DNA from: Stutzerimonas stutzeri
GTDB lineage: Bacteria > Pseudomonadota > Gammaproteobacteria > Pseudomonadales > Pseudomonadaceae
Reading direction: 5' to 3'
DNA length: 52,098 bases
Assembly: GCF_002890915.1 (NCBI RefSeq)
Contig: NZ_POUT01000019.1
Span: 1-52,098, forward strand
Made by a program: the position numbers and the translations under genes. Shown here piece after piece: positions 7,826-15,592 of the stretch; the first letter of the stretch is position 1; each line of letters opens with the position of its first letter. The notes below the pieces were generated by a model. That model was not told where the DNA came from. It saw only the letters and a list, made by a program, of their open reading frames with translations, and did not search any database.

Positions 7826-8111
7826 GGAGTTTCCTCGGGGCTGGTGCCGGATCGCTGGGCTGTGCGCCCGGCTGGTTCGAATGCGTGGTGCGCGGACATC
7901 CGTATCGCTTTGCCTGCGCGTTGCGGCTGCATTGTAGGGGCTGTTGCCGTTTCGCTGCGAGCGCATGCGGGCGGCGAGCCCCAACGGCGGACGCGGGCAG
8001 GCGTGGTGGAAGATTCACGTCAGTGATTACGCCGCCTCGCTGTTGCGCGGTAACGCCGAACTGATAAGTTCGTGACAGCCCGCCACTCTCAGGTAAAAGA
8101 GGCCAATAACA

Positions 8112-9800
8112 ATGCAGCCTGAATTCTGGAACGACAAACGCCCCGCCGGCGTGCCCAACGATATCGACCTGGGCGCGTATCGCTCGGTGATCGAGGTGTT
8201 CGAGCGCGCCTGCAAGACCCACGCGGACCGGCCCGCCTTCAGCAACATGGGGGTCACCCTCAGCTACGCTGACCTGGAACGCTACTCCGCGGCGTTCGCC
8301 GCCTGGCTGCAGCATCATACCGACCTGCAGCCGGGCGATCGCATCGCGATCCAGATGCCCAATCTGCTGCAGTACCCCATCGCGGTGTTCGGCGCGCTGC
8401 GTGCCGGCCTCGTCGTGGTCAACACCAACCCGCTGTACACCGCCCGGGAGATGCGCCACCAGTTCCAGGATTCGGGCGCCCGCGCGCTGGTCTACCTCAA
8501 TACCTTCGGGCATCACGTGCAGCAGGTGCTGGCCGATACCGAGATCGAACACCTGATCGAGGTCCGCATCGGCGACATGCTGCCGTCGCTCAAGGGGCTG
8601 CTGGTGAATGCGGCCGTCAAGCACGTGAAGAAGATGGTCCCGTCGTACAGCCTGCCGCAGGCGACCGCCTTCAGGGACCTGCTGCGCGAGGGCGCACGTT
8701 TCAGCCACCGGCCCGCCCCGCTGGGGCTCGATAACGTGGCGGTGCTGCAGTACACCGGCGGCACCACTGGCGTGGCCAAGGGCGCGATGCTGACCCACGG
8801 CAACCTGGTGGCGAACATGCTGCAGGTCCGCGCCAACATGCAGCAGCTCGACGAGCACGGCCACCCGATCATCCGTGAAGGGCAGGAGGTGATGATCGCG
8901 CCGCTGCCGCTGTATCACATCTATGCCTTCACGGTGAACTGCATGTGCATGCTGGCCACCGGCAACCACAACGTGCTGATCACCAACCCGCGTGACATCG
9001 ACGGTTTCGTCAAGGAGCTGCAGCGCTGGCAGTTCTCCGCCTTCCTCGGCCTCAACACCCTGTTCGTCGCGTTGATGTCGCACCCGGACTTCAGGAAAAT
9101 CGATTTTTCCCGGCTCAAGGGCACCAACTCCGGCGGCACGGCGCTGGTCTCGGCGGTGGCCGAGCGCTGGAAGAGCCTGACCGGTTGCACGGTGGTGGAG
9201 GGTTATGGCTTGACCGAAACCTCGCCGGTGGTCTGCGCCAACCCGCATGGCGAGCATTCGCGCCTGGGCACCGTCGGCCTGCCGGTGCCGGGCACCACGG
9301 TGAAGATCGTCGACGACGCCGGCAACGCCTTGCCGATCGGCGAGCGCGGCGAGCTGTGCGTCAAGGGGCCGCAGGTGATGAAGGGCTACTGGCAGCGTCC
9401 CGAGGCCACTGTCGAGGTGCTGGACGAGGATGGCTGGCTGAAGACCGGCGACATCGCGGTGATCGACGAGGACGGCTTCGTGCGGATCGTCGATCGCAAG
9501 AAGGACCTGATCATCGTCTCCGGTTTCAACGTCTATCCCAACGAGATCGAGGATGTCGTGATGGCGCACCCGAAGGTCGCCAGCTGCGCGGCCATCGGCG
9601 TGGCGGACGAGAAGTCCGGCGAGGCGGTCAAGCTCTTCGTCGTCGCGCGCGACCCGAGCCTGACCCAGGAAGAGCTGCAGGCCTACTGCCGGGAGAATTT
9701 CACCGGCTACAAGCTGCCCAGGCACTACGTGTTCAGGGATTCGCTGCCCATGACCCCGGTCGGCAAGATCCTGCGTCGAGAGCTGCGCGACATTGCCTGA
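8112..9800 (+). CDS. fadD2: Long-chain fatty acyl-CoA ligase FadD2
   Basis: A 562-residue ANL-superfamily acyl-CoA synthetase that activates free fatty acids with ATP and CoA. The AMP-binding signature YTGGTTGVAKGAML begins near residue 214, GYGLTETSPVV near 366, GWLKTGDIA near 440, and the fatty acyl-CoA synthetase linker VDRKKDLIIVSGFNVYPNE near 459; the catalytic Lys of GKILRREL is close to the C-terminus. AAGAGG precedes the start. It is paralogous to, and followed in tandem by, fadD1 with 223 bases between, as in P. aeruginosa (PA3300-PA3299 order). The gap contains AT-rich sequence likely to hold a separate fadD1 promoter. Confidence 0.93.
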   Translation: MQPEFWNDKRPAGVPNDIDLGAYRSVIEVFERACKTHADRPAFSNMGVTLSYADLERYSAAFAAWLQHHTDLQPGDRIAIQMPNLLQYPIAVFGALRAGLVVVNTNPLYTAREMRHQFQDSGARALVYLNTFGHHVQQVLADTEIEHLIEVRIGDMLPSLKGLLVNAAVKHVKKMVPSYSLPQATAFRDLLREGARFSHRPAPLGLDNVAVLQYTGGTTGVAKGAMLTHGNLVANMLQVRANMQQLDEHGHPIIREGQEVMIAPLPLYHIYAFTVNCMCMLATGNHNVLITNPRDIDGFVKELQRWQFSAFLGLNTLFVALMSHPDFRKIDFSRLKGTNSGGTALVSAVAERWKSLTGCTVVEGYGLTETSPVVCANPHGEHSRLGTVGLPVPGTTVKIVDDAGNALPIGERGELCVKGPQVMKGYWQRPEATVEVLDEDGWLKTGDIAVIDEDGFVRIVDRKKDLIIVSGFNVYPNEIEDVVMAHPKVASCAAIGVADEKSGEAVKLFVVARDPSLTQEELQAYCRENFTGYKLPRHYVFRDSLPMTPVGKILRRELRDIA

Positions 9801-10023
9801 TGGCGCCGCCGCGTGGCCCTCGGCCGGGTGAAGGCATGGGGTGACCGCAAGTTTTATTTTGGTCACTTTATGTCGATTATTGCCTGTTCGGACTCTATTC
9901 GCTCCGGTGCAAAGCTGCTAACCTCGGATCGCTTTCTGCCCGGATAGCCGTACAAAAGTTAACAAATCACAACAAAACAGCTGCCATTTGCGCAGTAAAA
10001 GCTGTCGTTTAGGAGTGGGGTTC

Positions 10024-11715
10024 ATGACCGATAACTTCTGGAAGGATAAATATCCTGTCGGGGTCGCACGCGAGATCGATCCCGACGAGTACCAGAACAT
10101 CCAGGCTGTGTTGAAACAATCCTGCGAGCGTTTCGCGGACAAGCCGGCCTTCAGCAATCTCGGCAAGACCCTGACCTACGGTGAGCTGTACAAGCTTTCC
10201 GGCGATTTCGCGGCCTACCTGCAGCACAACACCGATCTTCAGCCCGGCGACCGTATCGCCGTGCAACTGCCCAACCTGATCCAGTACCCGATCGTGGTCT
10301 TCGGCGCCATGCGTGCCGGGCTCATCGTGGTCAACACCAACCCGCTGTACACCGCGCGGGAGATGGAGCACCAGTTCAACGATGCCGGCGCCAAGGCGCT
10401 GGTCTGCCTGGCCAACATGGCGCACCTGGCCGAGGAGGTGCTGCCCAGGACCGGCATCCGGCACGTGGTGGTCACCGAGGTCGGCGACATGCTGCCGCCG
10501 CTCAAGCGCATGCTGGTCAACGCCGTGGTCAAGCACGTGAAGAAGATGGTGCCGGCCTATAGCCTGCCGAAAGCCGTCGGCTTCAACGATGCCATGGCCC
10601 TGGGGCGTGGCAAGGCGGTACGGGAGGCGACGCCGAACGGCAGCGACGTCGCCGTGCTGCAATACACCGGTGGCACCACCGGCGTGGCCAAGGGCGCCAT
10701 GCTGACCCACCGCAACATCGTCGCCAACATGCTGCAGAATCGTGCGCTGATGGGCAGCACCCTGAGCGAAGGCTCCGAGGTGATGGTGGCGCCGTTGCCG
10801 CTGTACCACATCTACGCCTTCACCTTTCATTGCATGGCGATGATGCTGATCGGCGCGCACAACGTACTGATCAGCAATCCGCGCGACCTGCCGGCCTTCA
10901 TCAAGGACCTGGGCAAGTACCGCTTCACCGGCTTCGTCGGCCTCAACACCCTGTTTGTCGCCCTGTGCAACAACGAGGACTTCCGCAAGCTGGATTTCTC
11001 CGCACTGAAGCTCACCGTTTCCGGTGGCATGGCGTTGCAGCTGGCCACCGCCGAGCGCTGGAAGGCGGTTACCGGGTGCGACATCTGTGAAGGGTTCGGT
11101 ATGACCGAAACCAGCCCGGTGGTCTCGGTGAACCCGGTCGGCAGGATCCAGATCGGCACCATCGGCATCCCGCTGCCTTCCACCGACTGCAAGGTCATCG
11201 ACGATGACGGCAACGACCTGCCGATCGGCTCTATCGGCGAGCTGTGTGTGCGTGGCCCGCAGGTGATGAAAGGCTACTGGCAGCGCCCGGAAGCCACCGA
11301 CGAGATTCTCAGCGCCGATGGCTGGCTGAAGACCGGCGACATCGGGGTGATCCAGGAGGATGGCTACCTGCGCATCGTCGATCGCAAGAAGGACATGATC
11401 CTGGTCTCCGGCTTCAATGTTTATCCGAACGAGCTGGAGGACGTGCTCGCCACGCTGCCCGGCGTGCTGCAGTGCGCGGCCATCGGCATCCCCGACGAGA
11501 AGTCCGGCGAGGCGATCAAGCTGTTCGTGGTGGTCAAGCCGGGCGAGAGCCTGACCAAGGAACAGGTGATGCAGCACATGCATGACAACCTGACCGGCTA
11601 CAAGCGGCCGAAAACCGTCGAATTTCGCGACAGCCTGCCGACCACCAACGTCGGCAAGATCCTGCGGCGCGAGCTGCGTGACGAAGAGCTGCGCAAGCTG
11701 GGCCACAAGTCGTAA
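10024..11715 (+). CDS. fadD1: Long-chain fatty acyl-CoA ligase FadD1
   Basis: A 563-residue acyl-CoA synthetase of the same family as the preceding gene, colinear along its whole length. It contains YTGGTTGVAKGAMLTHRN, GFGMTETSPVV, GWLKTGDIG, VDRKKDMILVSGFNVYPNE and GKILRREL. The start at 10024 (MTDNFWKDK) is chosen over the upstream frame start at 9988 because AGGAG lies about nine bases before it and because it aligns with the MQPEFWNDK start of FadD2. In P. aeruginosa the two paralogues differ in chain-length preference and regulation; which applies here cannot be read from sequence. A strong terminator follows the stop. Confidence 0.93.
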   Translation: MTDNFWKDKYPVGVAREIDPDEYQNIQAVLKQSCERFADKPAFSNLGKTLTYGELYKLSGDFAAYLQHNTDLQPGDRIAVQLPNLIQYPIVVFGAMRAGLIVVNTNPLYTAREMEHQFNDAGAKALVCLANMAHLAEEVLPRTGIRHVVVTEVGDMLPPLKRMLVNAVVKHVKKMVPAYSLPKAVGFNDAMALGRGKAVREATPNGSDVAVLQYTGGTTGVAKGAMLTHRNIVANMLQNRALMGSTLSEGSEVMVAPLPLYHIYAFTFHCMAMMLIGAHNVLISNPRDLPAFIKDLGKYRFTGFVGLNTLFVALCNNEDFRKLDFSALKLTVSGGMALQLATAERWKAVTGCDICEGFGMTETSPVVSVNPVGRIQIGTIGIPLPSTDCKVIDDDGNDLPIGSIGELCVRGPQVMKGYWQRPEATDEILSADGWLKTGDIGVIQEDGYLRIVDRKKDMILVSGFNVYPNELEDVLATLPGVLQCAAIGIPDEKSGEAIKLFVVVKPGESLTKEQVMQHMHDNLTGYKRPKTVEFRDSLPTTNVGKILRRELRDEELRKLGHKS

Positions 11716-11743
11716 GCCATCCGCGTTCGTACCGCATGCGAAA

Positions 11744-11767
11744 AGCCCCGCTTCGGCGGGGCTTTTT
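11744..11767 (+). terminator. Intrinsic terminator after fadD1
   Basis: An 8-bp stem AGCCCCGC/GCGGGGCT closed by a TTCG tetraloop and flanked by A and T runs, 28 bases after the fadD1 stop. Confidence 0.9.
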
Positions 11768-11908
11768 CGTGGTGTCGAGTTCGTGGTGTCGAGCGGCTGG
11801 AGCGCGCTTCGCACCAGACTTTCGTCAGTGGGCTTAGCCTTTTAGGATTATGTAGTCAATGGCACAATGGCACTACTTATCCATGCATTAACAGGGGTTA
11901 TGTCCATC

Positions 11909-13594
11909 ATGTTGTCCTCCTTACGCCTGCGCGTGAAGCTGCTGTTGCTTGCTCTCGGACCGATTCTCTTGTTGGCCATCGTGCTCAGCAGCGTTGCGGT
12001 CGTCGAGTTGCAGGACCTGGCCGACCAGCAGGAAGCGCAGACACGGGCAAGCCTGATCCAGGACCGGCGCGCGGAGCTCGCGCACTACGTCGAACTGGCA
12101 CGCAACGCGATTGCCCCCATCTACGAGCGCTCCGCAGCCAACGACAGCGACGCCCGCGACGAGGCGGTGGGGATTCTCGAGCGCTTGGCCTACGGTCGCG
12201 AAGGTTATTTCTGGGGCTATGACGACAGGTCGGTGCGCGTGTTCCAGGGCGATACCCGTGAGCGGATCGGCGAAAGCTTCGCCGACTTCCGCGACCCCGA
12301 GGGCGTCTATGCGATCCGCGAGCTGGTCAAGGCGGGGCAGAACGGCAGTCATTTCGTCGACTACAGCTTCGCCGTGCCCGGCAGCGACGCGCTGGTGCCC
12401 AAGGTCGGCTATGCCGAGTACCTGCCGAAGTGGAACCTGGCGTTCGGCACCTCGCTGAACCTGGACGACGTCGAGCGCGACGTGCAGGCAGCCCGCGTGG
12501 TCTTCCAGCAGCGCATCGACGGCCTCACCATGATCATGCTTGGCGCTGCGCTGTTGTTGCTGCTGCTCATGGCCGGCCTCGCCGTGTTGTTCAGCAACGC
12601 CATCCTGCGTCCGTTGCTGCGGATCAAGCACAATCTAGACGACATGGCCGAGGGCGACGGCGACCTGACCCAGCGCCTGCCGGTCACCAGCCGGGACGAG
12701 CTGGGCGAGCTGGCCGCCTCCTTCAACCGTTTCGTCGAGAAGATCCATTCGCTGGTACAGCAGGTCGCCGGCACCACCACCCAGCTCACCGGGTTGGTCG
12801 GCGCGGTAGCCAGCCAGGCGCAGCGTTCCGAGCAGGCCATGGCCGACCAGCGCCATGAGACCGACCAGGTCGCCACCGCGATCAACGAGATGTCCGCCGC
12901 CGCCAACGAGGTAGCGATGAGTGCCCAGCGTGCCGCCGAAGCCGCGCGGGAAACCGACCAGCAGGGGCTGGCCGCCAAGCAGGTGGTGGACCGTAGCATC
13001 GAGCAGATCCACGGGCTGGTGGGCGAGCTGCGCGACAGCGGCGAGTCGCTGGAGGGGCTGCAGCAGGACGTGCAGGGCATCGTCGGCGTGCTCGACGTAA
13101 TCCGCGCCATCGCCGAGCAGACCAACCTGCTGGCGCTCAACGCGGCGATCGAGGCGGCGCGCGCCGGCGAGGCGGGGCGCGGCTTCGCCGTGGTCGCCGA
13201 CGAGGTGCGCGCGCTGGCCAGCCGCACCCAGCAGAGCACCGGTGAGATCCAGAGCATGATCGATCGCCTGCAGAACGCCACCAGCCATACGGTCAGCACC
13301 ATGCGCCGTGCCGGCGAGAAGGGCGAGAGCACCCGCGAGCAGGCCAACCAGGCCGGCGAATCGCTGGACGCCATCGCCGCGCTGATCGGCACCATCAATT
13401 CGATGAACGCGCAGATCGCCGCCGCCGCCGAGGAACAGACCGCGGTGGCCGAGGAGATCAACCGCAGCGTGCATCACATCGCCGATGCGGTGGATGGCGT
13501 CGCCAGCGATGCCGCCGAGGGCGCGCAGACCGCGCGCGAACTCAATGGCCTGGCCGAACGCCTGCAGCGCTTGGTGGGGCAGTTCCGCGTCTGA
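11909..13594 (+). CDS. Methyl-accepting chemotaxis protein, single-Cache type (copy A)
   Basis: A 561-residue chemoreceptor. TM1 is at about residues 10-30 (LLLLALGPILLLAIVL), a periplasmic Cache domain follows (marker GREGYFWGYDD, then VPKVGYAEYLPKWNLAFGTSLN), TM2 lies near 210-232, then a HAMP domain (DLTQRLPVTSRDELGELA) and the cytoplasmic signalling hairpin with tip EQTNLLALNAAIEAARAGE. It ends in GQFRV without a CheR-binding pentapeptide. The ATG at 11909 is preferred because AGGGG is spaced for it and the start then matches copy B (MLANLRLR). The next gene is a tandem paralogue nearly identical in the signalling half. The ligand is unknown; this Cache class often senses small organic acids. 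Confidence 0.92.
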   Translation: MLSSLRLRVKLLLLALGPILLLAIVLSSVAVVELQDLADQQEAQTRASLIQDRRAELAHYVELARNAIAPIYERSAANDSDARDEAVGILERLAYGREGYFWGYDDRSVRVFQGDTRERIGESFADFRDPEGVYAIRELVKAGQNGSHFVDYSFAVPGSDALVPKVGYAEYLPKWNLAFGTSLNLDDVERDVQAARVVFQQRIDGLTMIMLGAALLLLLLMAGLAVLFSNAILRPLLRIKHNLDDMAEGDGDLTQRLPVTSRDELGELAASFNRFVEKIHSLVQQVAGTTTQLTGLVGAVASQAQRSEQAMADQRHETDQVATAINEMSAAANEVAMSAQRAAEAARETDQQGLAAKQVVDRSIEQIHGLVGELRDSGESLEGLQQDVQGIVGVLDVIRAIAEQTNLLALNAAIEAARAGEAGRGFAVVADEVRALASRTQQSTGEIQSMIDRLQNATSHTVSTMRRAGEKGESTREQANQAGESLDAIAALIGTINSMNAQIAAAAEEQTAVAEEINRSVHHIADAVDGVASDAAEGAQTARELNGLAERLQRLVGQFRV

Positions 13595-13620
13595 ATCATT
13601 ACCTGCGCTGACGGATGACA

Positions 13621-13650
13621 GGCCCCGCTTCGGCGGGGCCTTGTGTTTTC
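13621..13650 (+). terminator. Intrinsic terminator after chemoreceptor A
   Basis: Stem GGCCCCGC/GCGGGGCC with a TTCG loop (13621-13640), then a T-rich run, 26 bases after the stop. It separates the two chemoreceptor genes. Confidence 0.85.
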
Positions 13651-13674
13651 CGCAGGAAGTTTGCGGATGGCGGG

Positions 13675-13701
13675 TAAAGAAACCCCGCGAGCAGCCGAAA
13701 T
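13675..13701 (+). promoter_or_regulatory. FliA (sigma28)-like promoter of chemoreceptor B
   Basis: TAAA (13675-13678), a 15-base spacer, and GCCGAAAT (13694-13701) fit the sigma28 model TAAA-N15-GCCGATAA at 4 of 4 and 6 of 8 positions. It lies 79 bases before the start codon of a chemotaxis gene. Confidence 0.5.
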
Positions 13702-13779
13702 AGCTGTAACGATAAATTGACGCTGTAAAGGCGTCATCTGCCCTTGCTGCCCTCCAGTCTGCCCTTGAGGTATGAACAC

Positions 13780-15465
13780 ATGCTTGCGAATCTGCGTCTG
13801 CGATCCAAACTCCTGCTGCTTGCGTTGGGGCCGATCCTGCTTCTGGCCATCCTGCTGAGCGGAATCACCGTCTACAAGCTGCAAAACCTCGCCGAAGAAC
13901 AGGAAGAGCAGACCCGACAGAGCCTGATCCGGGACCGCCGCGCCGAACTCCAGCATTACGTCGAGCTGGCGCGCAACGCCATCGGCCCGATCTACGAGCG
14001 TTCCGCCGAAGGCGATATGCAAGCGCGCGACGAGGCGGTCGCCATTCTCGAGCGGCTGTCCTACGGCAAGGACGGCTACTTCTGGGGATACGACACCCAG
14101 ACCGTACGCATCCTGCAGGGCAACACCAAGGACAAGATCGGTCAGAGCTTCTATGACTACCGCGACCCCAACGGGGTCTATTCCATCCGCGAACTGGTCA
14201 GGGCCGGGCAGGATGGCAGTCACTACGTCTACTACAGCTTCGTCCTCGGCGACAGCAGCGAGCTGGTGCCCAAGGTCGGTTACGCCGACTTCCTGCCCAA
14301 GTGGAAGATGGTGTTCGGCACTTCGCTGAACCTCGATGGCGTCGAGCGCGACGTCCAGGCCGCCCGCCAGGAGTTCCAGAGCCGCATCGATGGCCTGGTG
14401 GCGATCATGATCGGTTCGGCGCTGGCCCTGCTGGTAGTGATCGCGCTGGCGGCAATGGTCATGAGCAATGCGCTGCTGCGGCCGCTGCTGCTGGTCAAGC
14501 GCAACCTCGACGATATGGCGCAGGGCGACGGCGACCTGACCCAGCGCCTGCCGGTCACCAGCCAGGACGAGCTGGGCGAACTGGCCGGCTCGTTCAACCG
14601 TTTCGTCGAGAAGATCCACTCGCTGGTGCAGCAGGTTGCCGGCACCACCACCCAGCTCACCGGACTGGTCGGCGCGGTAGCCAGCCAGGCGCAGCGTTCC
14701 GAACAGGCCATGGCCGACCAGCGCAGCGAGACCGACCAGGTTGCCACCGCGATCAACGAGATGTCCGCCGCCGCCCATGAGGTGGCGATGAGTGCCCAGC
14801 GTGCCGCCGAAGCCGCACGGGAAACCGACCAGCAGGGCGTGGCCGCCAAGCAGGTGGTGGACCGCAGCATCGAGCAGATCCACGGCCTGGTGGGCGAGTT
14901 GCGTGGTAGCGGCGAGTCGCTGGAAGGGTTGCAGCAGGATGTGAAGGGCATCGTCGGCGTGCTCGACGTGATCCGTGCCATCGCCGAACAGACCAACCTG
15001 CTGGCGCTCAACGCGGCGATCGAGGCGGCGCGTGCCGGCGAGGCGGGGCGCGGCTTCGCCGTGGTCGCCGACGAGGTCCGCGCGCTGGCCAGCCGCACCC
15101 AGCAGAGTACCGGCGAGATCCAGAGCATGATCGATCGCCTGCAAAGCGCCACCGCGAATACCGTCGAGACCATGCTGCGCGCCGGCGAGAAGGGCGAGAG
15201 CACCCGCGAGCAGGCCAACCAGGCCGGCGAGTCGCTGGATGCCATCTCCGCGCTGATCGGCACCATCAATTCGATGAACGCGCAGATCGCCGCCGCCGCC
15301 GAGGAACAGACCGCGGTGGCCGAGGAGATCAACCGCAGCGTGCACCACATCGCCGATGCGGTGGACGGGGTGGCCAGCGACGCGGCGCAGGGCGCGCAGA
15401 CCTCGCGGGAACTCAACGGCCTGGCCGAACGCCTGCAGAAGCTGGTCGGCCAATTCCGTATCTGA
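13780..15465 (+). CDS. Methyl-accepting chemotaxis protein, single-Cache type (copy B)
   Basis: A 561-residue chemoreceptor of the same length and plan as the preceding gene: TM1 at about 10-30, Cache domain with GKDGYFWGYDT and VPKVGYADFLPKWKMVFGTSLN, TM2 near 210-232, HAMP, and signalling tip EQTNLLALNAAIEAARAGE, ending GQFRI. From HAMP onward it differs from copy A at only scattered residues, while the Cache domain is clearly more diverged, as expected if the ligand domain evolved faster or the signalling half was homogenised by gene conversion. The start at 13780 (MLANLRLRSK) follows GAGG. A terminator and a FliA-like promoter upstream suggest separate transcription from copy A. Confidence 0.92.
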   Translation: MLANLRLRSKLLLLALGPILLLAILLSGITVYKLQNLAEEQEEQTRQSLIRDRRAELQHYVELARNAIGPIYERSAEGDMQARDEAVAILERLSYGKDGYFWGYDTQTVRILQGNTKDKIGQSFYDYRDPNGVYSIRELVRAGQDGSHYVYYSFVLGDSSELVPKVGYADFLPKWKMVFGTSLNLDGVERDVQAARQEFQSRIDGLVAIMIGSALALLVVIALAAMVMSNALLRPLLLVKRNLDDMAQGDGDLTQRLPVTSQDELGELAGSFNRFVEKIHSLVQQVAGTTTQLTGLVGAVASQAQRSEQAMADQRSETDQVATAINEMSAAAHEVAMSAQRAAEAARETDQQGVAAKQVVDRSIEQIHGLVGELRGSGESLEGLQQDVKGIVGVLDVIRAIAEQTNLLALNAAIEAARAGEAGRGFAVVADEVRALASRTQQSTGEIQSMIDRLQSATANTVETMLRAGEKGESTREQANQAGESLDAISALIGTINSMNAQIAAAAEEQTAVAEEINRSVHHIADAVDGVASDAAQGAQTSRELNGLAERLQKLVGQFRI

Positions 15466-15592
15466 TGTGCAGCGTTGCGGCGGCGGGCGCAACGCCCGCG
15501 CCGCCGCGTCCGGTGCGTTGCGTCTCCCGCCTACGGCCAGCCGGGCAAATCTGCGACAATCGCGCTCTTCACGAATTTGCCCACGGCTGTCC

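Noticed and set aside
7446..9866. Minus-strand frame of 806 codons over phaJ1 and fadD2
   Set aside because: It is antisense to fadD2 and merges into phaJ1 in the wrong frame; residues are His/Arg/Asp-rich shadow sequence without a domain.
9801..10023. PsrA operator between fadD2 and fadD1
   Set aside because: PsrA regulation would make sense, but no GAAAC-N4-GTTTC-like palindrome was found.
10009..11814. Minus-strand frame of 601 codons opposite fadD1
   Set aside because: Antisense shadow of a clear acyl-CoA ligase; no ribosome site or recognisable motif.
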